Positions 25,984-33,185 of a DNA stretch of 33,185 bases are shown piece after piece. This DNA comes from Gammaproteobacteria bacterium (GTDB lineage: Bacteria > Pseudomonadota > Gammaproteobacteria > GRL18). Below the pieces are notes generated by a model. The model did no database searches. It saw nothing but the letters and a program-made list of their open reading frames with translations, and was not told the origin of the DNA. A program made the position numbers and the translations under genes. Position 1 is the first letter of the stretch, and every line of letters starts with the position of its first letter. The DNA lies in the NCBI GenBank assembly GCA_027011205.1, contig JALVAL010000149.1, forward strand, positions 1 through 33,185, in the 5' to 3' direction.

Positions 25984-26923
25984 CTAAACCTTGAAAGCTT
26001 AAAAAATTAGCGGGATAAATCAACTCAGGCTCATACGAAAGTTTAGCCTGTCTTAAGCCAGGGATCCCCAAATCCTGCTCTCTGTTGATATATCTGCACT
26101 TATCTTTTAGTATTTTAGCAGTTTCCCAGTTAATAATTTGAGCGGCTCCACGGCAGCTATAATTTACTTTTTCAAAGTGAATTGTATAGACATCCCTGTT
26201 TAGACGACTGTAAACTGCAAAACCAGCCAGTTTACTCTCTGTGTCCTTGTTAATATAAATAGCAATCCCTTCAAGAGGAATACTGTCAAAGGATTCAAAG
26301 CCTTTTCTTATCACGATAGTTTCTTCACGAATGCTGTTACTTACGGTCTGATTTTCTGCCAGCATAGTTTCGATCATCGCGAGGCAATCACTGCGAACAG
26401 CAGTTGAGTTCATTGACCTGACCTGATAGTCAGGGTAATCTCGTAAAAACTGGGAGATATGATTTTTTTTCTTGCGTAATTTTTTCCCTCTAAGCGAGTA
26501 TAATTTTTCTGTCGAATAAATATACTCGGCTAGCCCCCTGTCATTTTCAATATCATAATAATGATCCAGTTCAGGGTGCCTTTCAATGAACTCTGGCGGA
26601 ACATTTGAAATATCGCCACTGTATCCATCCAGCTTCAGAGTTTTCGACAACTGTAAAAGATCCGACAGGCTAATATCCTCCCCCATGGGCATTAAAACAA
26701 AATCGTATCGGATATCAAACACTATTAACCAGTCATTAAAAAATGATAGCTTATAGTGGTAAATATCCTCCCATAAATACAGACTGGGGAAGCTAAATTC
26801 ACAGGAAAACTGATTATATTTTTCTGCATACCAGGTAATAATTTCACGATCAGAGTGATCCAGTCTTTTTAATGCTGGATAGAGGTTTTCTGTAGAAGGA
26901 ATTTTTATTTTGAGCCGGTTCAT
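25964..26923 (-). CDS. DUF2156 protein (GNAT-like, phosphatidylglycerol-lysyltransferase C-terminal type)
   Basis: Soluble 319-residue protein. The C-terminal half carries the family signature: EKLYSLRGKKLRKKKNHISQFL (about residues 137-158), SKLAGFAVYSRLNRDVYTIHFEK, and CRYINREQDLGIPGLRQAKLSY close to the end. This fold consists of two GNAT-like halves and is shared with the catalytic domain of MprF (lysyl-phosphatidylglycerol synthase), which uses aminoacyl-tRNA. The membrane part of MprF is absent. Its ATG overlaps the stop of the P-type ATPase gene by 4 bp (ATGA), so the two are translationally coupled. It is the last gene of the polyamine operon. A transferase acting on an amine, amino acid or lipid is plausible, but the substrate is unknown. 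Confidence 0.78.
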   Translation of the reverse strand: MNRLKIKIPSTENLYPALKRLDHSDREIITWYAEKYNQFSCEFSFPSLYLWEDIYHYKLSFFNDWLIVFDIRYDFVLMPMGEDISLSDLLQLSKTLKLDGYSGDISNVPPEFIERHPELDHYYDIENDRGLAEYIYSTEKLYSLRGKKLRKKKNHISQFLRDYPDYQVRSMNSTAVRSDCLAMIETMLAENQTVSNSIREETIVIRKGFESFDSIPLEGIAIYINKDTESKLAGFAVYSRLNRDVYTIHFEKVNYSCRGAAQIINWETAKILKDKCRYINREQDLGIPGLRQAKLSYEPELIYPANFLSFQGLEPPIAI

Positions 26924-28959
26924 TTTTCAGCCAGTTTTTTCTTTGTCTTAAGAGCAGGAAATATGCCATTCAAAACGCCGCCTGTCAGACCAATACTGTA
27001 AATGCCCAGGGCGCCATAAACACCCAGATGAAAGAAAAAGGCTCCGCCAATGTTAATCATGTTTGGAATGACATCCCAGAGCAGGCTTTTCTTGAAATTG
27101 CTCTCCAGACTTTCAGATAATTCAAAAAGTTTTGGGAATTGCTGCAGGTTATCATCCATTAATATGATCTGTGCAGTATCGGCGGCAATTGAGGATGCGC
27201 TGTTTAAGGAAATGGAAACATCCGCATTTTTCAGTGCGATGGTGTCATTGATGCCATCGCCAACAAAACAGATCGACTTCCCCTGCTGTTGTAATTTTTT
27301 GACAATATCAGCCTTGTCTTGTGGCATGGTTTCAGCAAAATAGTGGTCAATACCTAATTCCTCAGCCAGTGCCTGAGTGGGTTTTTCATGATCGCCAGAG
27401 ATGATAACCAGTGACAAGCCACGTTGTTTTAACTGTTTGATAATATCCTTTGCTTCTGGACGAATAGTGGGGTGAAGTTCAATGACACCTGCCAGCTGCT
27501 TGCCAACTGCAATGTAAACCAGTGAATAGCCATGTTGATTAGCATGATCCTGTATCACTTTAAAATCGTTTGATATAGGGATCTCTTCCAGTGTCATAAA
27601 TCTGCCGCTACCCACCCGAATGGTCTGCTCGTTTACAGTTACTTTTATGCCATAACCTATTTCATACTGGGTATCATCAATAACCGGCAATGTTAATACC
27701 TGCTCTTCAACCGCTTTTAATATGGCTTTGGCAATCGGGTGCTTTTGTTTATATTCGGCTGTGGCTGCATAGATGAGTACCTCTTCTTCTGTGAAAGAAT
27801 GACTGGCGTAAATCCTTCCAACATGGGGGATCTCCTGAGTGAGTGTACCTGTTTTATCAAAAACAACGGTATCAATGCTCTTCAGACGCTCCAGAGCCCG
27901 ACCATCTTTAATCAGCAATCTATGCTGTGTTGCGCTGGATAGATGACTTAATACATTAAGGTTTCCGGTGATATTAAGGTGATCAATCAAAGCCGAATCT
28001 AGTACTACTAAAGCACTGGTATAACCTGCAACAGGTAGTGCAAGAGCACCTAAAAAGAGCGAAGGGAACGCCAGTCGGTCTGATAATTTCTCGACACGCA
28101 ACTCAACAGAAGCGGCATAGTCGGTACTATCGTGTAATATTAACTGAATCTGAGAAGCAACGGTTTCATCACCTGCTTTCTCGACTTTTACCCAGATTTT
28201 TCCAGTCAGCATCAGGGTGAATGCAAAAACGGACTCACCGGTTTCCTTTTCTACGGGCTGGGCTTCCCCGGTCATGGCTCGTTGATCAATACTGGCAAAG
28301 CCCCGGATGATCGTGCCATCTACAGGAATGGTTTCTCCTCCCTGAATTACCGCAATGTCACCAACCTGTAATTGTTCAAAATTTATTTCTATTTCAGTAC
28401 CATCCTTTACTATCCAGACCGTACTCATACACTCCTGAAAGATATGCGTTAGCTCATTATGTGAGTTGTTTTTAGCCTTGGCCATTACCTTGAGACCCAG
28501 ATAATATAGCCAGTAACCAAACGCTGCGACTGGAAGATAGCCCGAGCCTATCAGCAGGGGCAGAGTCACCAGGTTAACCATATCGACCTTGAGTTTATGC
28601 TGATGAACAATACCATAATAAGAACGCTGTACCATAGGAATTGTCAGGTAAGCAAGTGTGGCTATACTAATCAGTGAAAAGGCTGGAAACCAGATGCCAA
28701 CAAGAGTTGTTCCCATTGCAACACTGGAAAGAGTTAAATGCCCGTCAATCCATTCTTCAACACTCGCTATATCCGTTTCCTGAAGTGCTTCCTTATCAGG
28801 GAGCAGCTCCTTCTTTCTGGTCGTGTTGTTATCAGTTACAGGAAGAGAAAAGATAAAATTTTTGTAATTGACTTTTTTGGGATATTTTTTATGCACCAGT
28901 GCAGAGGTAAGAAAACTGCCTCCTATACCACTTAACAGCAATAGTCCATTGACTAGCAT
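26920..28959 (-). CDS. P1B-like P-type ATPase lacking the CPC motif (copy 2)
   Basis: Membrane ATPase of 679 residues. Its motifs are MTGEAQPVEK, phosphorylated D368 in VVFDKTGTLT, QKHPIAKAI and GDGINDTIAL. As in copy 1, there is no CxxC metal-binding domain. The helix before the phosphorylation domain reads VVLDSALIDHLNITGNLNVLSHL, where P1B pumps have CPC. The N-terminus is an extra membrane helix (GLLLLSGIGGSFLTSALV) followed by a short basic stretch, matching copy 1 but with a shorter linker. The start overlaps the stop of the upstream dehydrogenase by 7 bp and the end overlaps the DUF2156 gene by 4 bp, so it belongs to the polyamine operon. Substrate unknown; a metal ion is the default and an organic cation is worth testing. 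Confidence 0.85.
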   Translation of the reverse strand: MLVNGLLLLSGIGGSFLTSALVHKKYPKKVNYKNFIFSLPVTDNNTTRKKELLPDKEALQETDIASVEEWIDGHLTLSSVAMGTTLVGIWFPAFSLISIATLAYLTIPMVQRSYYGIVHQHKLKVDMVNLVTLPLLIGSGYLPVAAFGYWLYYLGLKVMAKAKNNSHNELTHIFQECMSTVWIVKDGTEIEINFEQLQVGDIAVIQGGETIPVDGTIIRGFASIDQRAMTGEAQPVEKETGESVFAFTLMLTGKIWVKVEKAGDETVASQIQLILHDSTDYAASVELRVEKLSDRLAFPSLFLGALALPVAGYTSALVVLDSALIDHLNITGNLNVLSHLSSATQHRLLIKDGRALERLKSIDTVVFDKTGTLTQEIPHVGRIYASHSFTEEEVLIYAATAEYKQKHPIAKAILKAVEEQVLTLPVIDDTQYEIGYGIKVTVNEQTIRVGSGRFMTLEEIPISNDFKVIQDHANQHGYSLVYIAVGKQLAGVIELHPTIRPEAKDIIKQLKQRGLSLVIISGDHEKPTQALAEELGIDHYFAETMPQDKADIVKKLQQQGKSICFVGDGINDTIALKNADVSISLNSASSIAADTAQIILMDDNLQQFPKLFELSESLESNFKKSLLWDVIPNMINIGGAFFFHLGVYGALGIYSIGLTGGVLNGIFPALKTKKKLAEK

Positions 28960-30173
28960 GCTTCAGTCCTTATTGAAGTAGGCAAGCCCATTTCTTCCAG
29001 TAGTTTAAGGAACGGATCAGGATCGAGCTGTTCAACATTCACCATTTTTTTCACATCCCATTCACCGCTGGCAATTAACAGCGCGGCGGCAACAGGTGGT
29101 ACACCTGCAGTATATGAAATGGCTTGCGATTCTACCTCTTCGTAGCATTGCTGGTGATCACAGATATTGTAGATAAAGAGCGCTTTTTCCTGACCCTCTT
29201 TCACACCTTTGATCAGGTTGCCAATACAGGTCTTACCCGTGTAATTGGGTGCCAGTGAAGCAGGGTCAGGCAGGCATGCCTTGACCACTTTTAAAGGGAT
29301 AACTTCCTGACCTTCTGCGGTTGTAATGGGTTCATGGCTTAGCAAACCGATATTCTCCAGTACCTGGAAGCAGTTGAGATAGTGATCACCAAAGCCCATC
29401 CAGAAACGTACGGTATCAACATCCATATTGATGGACAGAGAATGCACTTCATCATGCCCCATTAAATAGACTTTCTGTCCACCTGCGACGGGAAAATCAT
29501 AGCTTCTGTAAATTTCATGGTGCTTACATTCTTTCCATTGACGGTCTTCCCAGTAGCCTACATCTTCCAGGATTTCGCGCAGATTGATTTCAGGATCAAA
29601 ATTGGTGGAAAAATACTTACCATGATCCCCGGCATTCACATCCATTACATCAATGACGTTGATTTTGTCAAACTCATGTTTCAATGCGTAGGCACAATAA
29701 GCATTGACCACACCCGGATCAAAACCTGCACCCAAAATAGCCGTCAGTCCTTTTTCGGCAAAACGGGGTTTGCGTTTCCAGTCGTATTCGGCATACCAGG
29801 GGTAAGGGGCATTAATAACATTAATATCTTCACTGACGGCGGTATCAATATAAGCGGCACCCGCTTGCAGACAGGCATCCATAATAACCGTATTGATAAA
29901 GGCTGTGCCGACATTAATCACAATGTCAGAGGCTGTTTCCTGAATGGCTGTGACGACATATTCAATTTTGCTGGCATCAAGCTGTCTGGCATAGAGCTGT
30001 TTATTTTTATCTCTCAGATTATCTTTTCTATGCACACTTTCGATAATAGCTTCGCACTTCTCAATGGATCTTGATGCAATGCAGATATCGCCCAGGACAT
30101 TATTATTTTGTGCGCATTTATGTACGGTGACTGCACCAACTCCTCCTGCCCCGATAATGAGTACGTTCTTCAT
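28953..30173 (-). CDS. Carboxy(nor)spermidine dehydrogenase, copy 2 (saccharopine-dehydrogenase family)
   Basis: NADPH-type reductase of 406 residues from ATG 30173; the ORF track adds 30 codons. It condenses aspartate semialdehyde with a diamine to give carboxyspermidine or carboxynorspermidine. Features are the Rossmann start VLIIGAGGVGAVTVHKCAQ, INVGTAFIN, LGAGFDPGVVNAYCAYAL, DVNAGDHGKYFSTNFDPEIN, HDEVHSLSINM, ACLPDPASLAPNYTGKTCIGNLIKG and SYTAGVPPVAAALL. The start lies 1 nt after the stop of its upstream paralogue, with AGAGGA as ribosome-binding site, and the 3' end overlaps the ATPase gene. The family also contains lysine-pathway saccharopine dehydrogenases, but the nspC partner two genes upstream decides the call. 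Confidence 0.86.
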   Translation of the reverse strand: MKNVLIIGAGGVGAVTVHKCAQNNNVLGDICIASRSIEKCEAIIESVHRKDNLRDKNKQLYARQLDASKIEYVVTAIQETASDIVINVGTAFINTVIMDACLQAGAAYIDTAVSEDINVINAPYPWYAEYDWKRKPRFAEKGLTAILGAGFDPGVVNAYCAYALKHEFDKINVIDVMDVNAGDHGKYFSTNFDPEINLREILEDVGYWEDRQWKECKHHEIYRSYDFPVAGGQKVYLMGHDEVHSLSINMDVDTVRFWMGFGDHYLNCFQVLENIGLLSHEPITTAEGQEVIPLKVVKACLPDPASLAPNYTGKTCIGNLIKGVKEGQEKALFIYNICDHQQCYEEVESQAISYTAGVPPVAAALLIASGEWDVKKMVNVEQLDPDPFLKLLEEMGLPTSIRTEAC

Positions 30174-30174
30174 A

Positions 30175-31413
30175 TCAGTTTTCCTCTTTCCCAGAGCCGG
30201 ACTGAGAAATCTCAGTACTGAGTCCCATCTTATCCAGCAACTCAATAAAGGGATCAGGATCAAGCTCTTCTACATTAACCATGTGTTTGACATCCCAGGT
30301 TCCATTGGCAATCAGGATAGCTGTTGCTGCTGCGGGAACACCGGCAGTATAGGAAATGGCCTGTGATTCCACTTCTTCATAGCAGGCTTCGTGATCGCAG
30401 GTGTTATAGATAAAAATTTCTTTTTCTTTGCCGTTCTTTTTACCCTTGACCAGGTTGCCGATACAGGTTTTACCCGTATAGTTTTCAGCAAGAGATGCAG
30501 GGTCAGGCAGGCAGGCTTTAACCACTTTTAGCGGCACGACTTGCAGACCTTCTGCAGTTGTCACGGGTTGTTCAGAAAGTAAACCAATATTTTTTAGTAC
30601 ATTAAAGCAGTTAATATAATGATCGCCAAAACCCATCCAGAAACGAATGGTATCCGCCTTGATATTTTTGGACAGGGAATGCAGTTCATCGTGTCCGGTT
30701 AAATAAATGGTTTGCTCGCCAACAACAGGGAATGTGTAGTTTTGCTTTTCTGAATGCACGGCTTTACTAACCCATTTACCTCCTATCCAGGTCCAGACCT
30801 GACCGGTAAATTCCCTGAAATTGATTTCAGGATCAAAATTGGTTGCGAAATATTTACCATGATCCCCGGCATTCACATCCATAATATCAATGCTGTCGAT
30901 TGTGTCAAAACAATGCTTGGCTGCATAGGCACAATAGGCATTGACGACACCGGGATCAAAGCCTGCACCCAAAATAGCCGTGAGTCCTTGTTCCTTACAG
31001 GCATCCAGATATTTCCATTCATAGTTGGCATACCAGGGCGGAGCTTCACAGATCTTATCGGGATCTTCGTGAATGGCCGTGTCTATATAAGCTGCCCCGG
31101 TTTTCAGGCAAGCCTGCAATACTGACATATTAACAAACGGACTGCCGACATTGATAACAATTTCTGAATGAGTATCTTCAATCAGTTGTGCGGTAGCATC
31201 AATATCCAGCGCATCAATCTGACGGGAATACAGCGCTTTACTGTCATCTTTGAGGTTGTTTTTACGCTCAACACTGTCGATAATTGCATCGCATTTGCTC
31301 AGGGTTCGGGATGCGATACAAATTTTACCAAGAATATTATTATGTTGGGCGCATTTATGTGCGACTACATTGGCAACACCACCTGCACCGAGAATGAGTA
31401 TATTTTTTTTCAT
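30175..31413 (-). CDS. Carboxy(nor)spermidine dehydrogenase, copy 1 (saccharopine-dehydrogenase family)
   Basis: Paralogue of the next gene, 412 residues from ATG 31413; an in-frame ATG at 31422 is also possible. Motifs correspond one to one: ILILGAGGVANVVAHKCAQ, VINVGSPFVN, LGAGFDPGVVNAYCAYA, DVNAGDHGKYFATNFDPEIN, HDELHSLSKN, ACLPDPASLAENYTGKTCIGNLVKG and SYTAGVPAAATAIL. The two differ mainly around residues 200-250 (EFTGQVWTWIGGKWVSKAVHSEKQ here, against EILEDVGYWEDRQWKECKHHEI), which may affect amine choice. It follows nspC after 86 nt containing a repeat-family hairpin. It is predicted to reduce the imine formed between aspartate semialdehyde and a diamine in the cytoplasm. Confidence 0.87.
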   Translation of the reverse strand: MKKNILILGAGGVANVVAHKCAQHNNILGKICIASRTLSKCDAIIDSVERKNNLKDDSKALYSRQIDALDIDATAQLIEDTHSEIVINVGSPFVNMSVLQACLKTGAAYIDTAIHEDPDKICEAPPWYANYEWKYLDACKEQGLTAILGAGFDPGVVNAYCAYAAKHCFDTIDSIDIMDVNAGDHGKYFATNFDPEINFREFTGQVWTWIGGKWVSKAVHSEKQNYTFPVVGEQTIYLTGHDELHSLSKNIKADTIRFWMGFGDHYINCFNVLKNIGLLSEQPVTTAEGLQVVPLKVVKACLPDPASLAENYTGKTCIGNLVKGKKNGKEKEIFIYNTCDHEACYEEVESQAISYTAGVPAAATAILIANGTWDVKHMVNVEELDPDPFIELLDKMGLSTEISQSGSGKEEN

Positions 31414-31434
31414 TGAAGACATTCCATATTTAAA

Positions 31435-31478
31435 CCCGGCACCACACCTTAAAAGACGAGGCCTTACGAGGTGCTGGG
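31435..31478 (-). repeat. Repeat-family hairpin between nspC and the first dehydrogenase gene
   Basis: On the minus strand, CCCAGCACC pairs with GGTGCCGGG across about 26 nt. Bases 31459-31478 are identical to 20472-20491 over 20 nt. It lies inside the polyamine operon, in the only sizeable gap (86 nt), and may adjust expression or mRNA stability of the downstream genes. Confidence 0.65.
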
Positions 31479-31499
31479 TAAATTGCAAACCAGGAAAAT

Positions 31500-32639
31500 T
31501 TATCCCAGATTTTGCTTAAAATCATTATAGCTAAACGCCTTTACTGTGTCATATTGACCGTTCAAACGCTTGATAATAATAGACGGCATTTTCAAACCAT
31601 TAAACCAGTTCATCTTGACCATTGTATAACCCGCCGCATCAGAAAAATGAATCTGATCACCTATTTGCAATGGGGTTTTAAAATCATATTCACCAAATAG
31701 ATCGCCGGCAAGACAGGTCTTGCCGGCGATCATGTAGTGATAATTGTCATGCTGATTGTTGCTCTGTTCAGGACTTCTTTCAGTATGCTGTACTTTTTCA
31801 ATTTCAGCGGACTCTTGATAAATCAGCAAGTCCAGCATATGTGCTTCGGTTGAACTATCGACAATTGCAATGTCAATTTCATTGTGAACAATATCCAGTA
31901 CTGTCGTCACCAGACTGGCAGAGCCCGTTATTGCTGTTTCTCCGGGTTCGAGGTAAATCTGTATTCCAAACTGGTCACCGAATGCTTTTAATTTAGCGGC
32001 AAATTTATCCAGAGGATAATCATCCAGGGTAAAATAGAGTCCTCCGCCCAAGCTTACCCAGTCCAGTTGATGCAATAAATCGTGATAAGTTGTACCAATA
32101 TAATCCAGTTGTTGCGAAAAATTATAGAAATCATTGTTTTCGCAGTTGTAATGAAACATGACGCCATTGATTAAATGTGCTATTTCCATTACTGATGAAT
32201 CATCGGTGACTCCCAGCCGTGAATACTGGCGGGCAGGGTCTGCCAAATCATAGTCAGAGAAACTGATTTGTGGATTGATTCGTAAACCGATATCTACACT
32301 ATCCAGTTCGGCATAAAAACTTTTTAACTGCTTAACCGAGTTAAAAATCACTTTATCGGCATATTGTTTTAAGTCGTGTATTTCATCTTGTGCAAAAGCC
32401 ACACTATAAGCATGTACTTCTTTCCCAAACTCCTCATAACCTAGTTTAGCTTCATATAATGAACTACTCGTAGTGCCATCCATATAGGATTGCATGAATT
32501 TAAAAACAGGCCAGGTGGAAAAACATTTTAATGCCAGTACTGACCTGATATTTGCGTGCTCACGTAACCACTGGATTTTCTCCAGATTCTTTAATAATTG
32601 ATGTTCATCAATAATATAACATGGCGTGTTAAAGTGCAT
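31500..32639 (-). CDS. nspC: Carboxynorspermidine/carboxyspermidine decarboxylase
   Basis: PLP enzyme of the alanine-racemase fold, 379 residues from ATG 32639. It removes the carboxyl group from carboxyspermidine or carboxynorspermidine to give spermidine or norspermidine. Evidence includes the N-terminal TPCYIIDEHQLLKNL, PLP lysine K38 in SVLALKCFSTW, SSSLYEAKLGYEEFG, NPQISFSDYDLADPARQYSRLG, the glycine-rich phosphate loop SLGGGLYF, EPGETAITGS and the catalytic cysteine C309 in AGKTCLAGDLFGEYDF. The ORF track starts 37 codons too early, inside the upstream gene. The chosen ATG is 1 nt after the upstream stop (TAACATG). There is an unusual low-complexity stretch, ERSPEQSNNQHDN, just before the catalytic Cys region. 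Confidence 0.92.
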   Translation of the reverse strand: MHFNTPCYIIDEHQLLKNLEKIQWLREHANIRSVLALKCFSTWPVFKFMQSYMDGTTSSSLYEAKLGYEEFGKEVHAYSVAFAQDEIHDLKQYADKVIFNSVKQLKSFYAELDSVDIGLRINPQISFSDYDLADPARQYSRLGVTDDSSVMEIAHLINGVMFHYNCENNDFYNFSQQLDYIGTTYHDLLHQLDWVSLGGGLYFTLDDYPLDKFAAKLKAFGDQFGIQIYLEPGETAITGSASLVTTVLDIVHNEIDIAIVDSSTEAHMLDLLIYQESAEIEKVQHTERSPEQSNNQHDNYHYMIAGKTCLAGDLFGEYDFKTPLQIGDQIHFSDAAGYTMVKMNWFNGLKMPSIIIKRLNGQYDTVKAFSYNDFKQNLG

Positions 32640-32640
32640 G

Positions 32641-33072
32641 TTATGTGTTGGCAGTGAGGTTAACCGATGTGTTGTGATCTTGAAATGGCGACTGAAGTGG
32701 CAAATCAATACCCCGTTCCAGAAAAGCGGCACGAACTTGTTGTGGCGCAAAATGCTTTTCTACCACCTGAATCGCCGCATCCTTGTCAATGCTTTTGCAG
32801 GAAAAAATATCCAGGTAGGCATCACGATTGTTGTCACTAAAATGACCCATGATAGCGGATGTTTCTATTAGCTGTACCAGTGAATAACCTGCGGCTTCGT
32901 AACTGTGTTCGGCAAAATGTACAATAACAGGTTCACCATAGGCTACCATTTTGATCGCTTTGACCAGCTCTTTGACAAATTTACTGATATCTTCCTTGTG
33001 ACAGATATTTTCGTTGCAGCCACCAAGATCCAATACAAGATGTTGCCCCCATGGTTTGCGGTTTTCTGACAT
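32641..33072 (-). CDS. SpeD-like pyruvoyl decarboxylase with altered processing site
   Basis: A 143-residue protein of the prokaryotic S-adenosylmethionine decarboxylase fold: GQHLVLDLGGCN at the start and DAYLDIFSCK in the second half. Aligned with the Thermotoga-type enzyme, the pyruvoyl-forming serine is S72, the processing residues are S64 (-8) and H77 (+5), and the catalytic cysteine is C92 (+20), all correctly spaced. The ESH of true SpeD, however, reads TSA (IETSAIMGH), so cleavage would be between Thr and Ser, and the surrounding residues are not conserved. No speE (aminopropyltransferase) is present. Some SpeD homologues are known to decarboxylate ornithine or arginine instead, and such an activity would supply putrescine or agmatine to this operon. 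AGGAG 8 nt upstream supports the start. Confidence 0.75.
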   Translation of the reverse strand: MSENRKPWGQHLVLDLGGCNENICHKEDISKFVKELVKAIKMVAYGEPVIVHFAEHSYEAAGYSLVQLIETSAIMGHFSDNNRDAYLDIFSCKSIDKDAAIQVVEKHFAPQQVRAAFLERGIDLPLQSPFQDHNTSVNLTANT

Positions 33073-33103
33073 AGTCTTCTCCTCAGCGTATCAGTATCTG
33101 CAT

Positions 33104-33150
33104 GTTTAACATTGATATACTGTGCGCAGCATTACGTATCAATGTTAAAC
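33104..33150. promoter_or_regulatory. Perfect 14-bp inverted repeat upstream of the polyamine operon
   Basis: GTTTAACATTGATA (33104-33117) and TATCAATGTTAAAC (33137-33150) are perfect inverted copies with 19 bp between them. They lie 32-78 bp before the first start codon of the minus-strand operon. The centre-to-centre distance is 33 bp, about three helical turns, which suits a dimeric regulator or DNA loop. In RNA the arms would form a 14-bp leader hairpin. Confidence 0.65.
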
Positions 33151-33185
33151 TGTTATGCGCTAATATTCTAGCACATATATATGTT

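Noticed and set aside
29517-30074. 185-codon plus-strand ORF
   Set aside because: It is antisense to the second dehydrogenase. A parallel antisense ORF (30754-31125) opposite its paralogue shows that it only mirrors conserved coding sequence.

Overview
The window looks like chromosomal DNA of a gammaproteobacterium of moderate G+C content. The best evidence is a complete RpfG/RpfC/RpfF diffusible-signal-factor (DSF) locus in the gene order known from Xanthomonas, plus a carboxyspermidine-type polyamine route. The species cannot be named from the sequence. No rRNA, tRNA, CRISPR array or intact insertion sequence was seen. Genes are densely packed and mostly in tight operons.

Layout. (1) 1-6650, plus strand: a phosphate ABC transporter (pstS, pstC, pstA, pstB) followed by a divergent cofactor-independent phosphoglycerate mutase (gpmI), then a dual-specificity-type protein phosphatase and a histidine phosphatase. 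This is a block of phosphate and phospho-ester genes without phoU or phoBR. (2) 6769-8344: a cytochrome c'-like haem protein, a tiny membrane protein on the minus strand that is missing from the ORF track, and a ParA-type ATPase overlapping a 58-residue membrane-anchored partner that is also missing from the track. (3) 8468-13107: rpfG (receiver plus HD-GYP) and rpfC (hybrid kinase with an extra receiver and an Hpt domain), convergent with rpfF (DSF synthase). (4) 13541-20213, minus strand: DUF2760 protein, two Hsp70-family proteins and a class V aminotransferase-fold PLP enzyme, apparently one operon. (5) 20513-21163: a bacterial Popeye-type protein with a cyclic-nucleotide-binding fold. (6) 21521-25860, plus strand: an ArsR-family regulator, a P1B-like ATPase without a CPC motif and a group II PLP decarboxylase. 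(7) 33072-25964, minus strand: a six-gene polyamine operon comprising a SpeD-like pyruvoyl decarboxylase, carboxynorspermidine decarboxylase (nspC), two tandem carboxy(nor)spermidine dehydrogenases, a second CPC-less P-type ATPase and a DUF2156 GNAT-type protein. Most junctions overlap or abut.

How the parts fit. RpfF makes the fatty-acid signal, RpfC senses it and RpfG degrades cyclic di-GMP. The polyamine operon can be read as a full route from an amino acid through a diamine to a carboxy-triamine and then a triamine, with an ATPase and an acyl- or aminoacyl-transferase-like protein translationally coupled to it. The point most worth pursuing is that both unusual P-type ATPases sit next to amine-producing decarboxylases. 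They are close in architecture and both lack the metal-binding CPC motif and an N-terminal metal-binding domain. An amine-linked substrate is a testable idea, not an established one.

Limits. All calls come from reading motifs and remembered family features. No searches, alignments or structure predictions were run.
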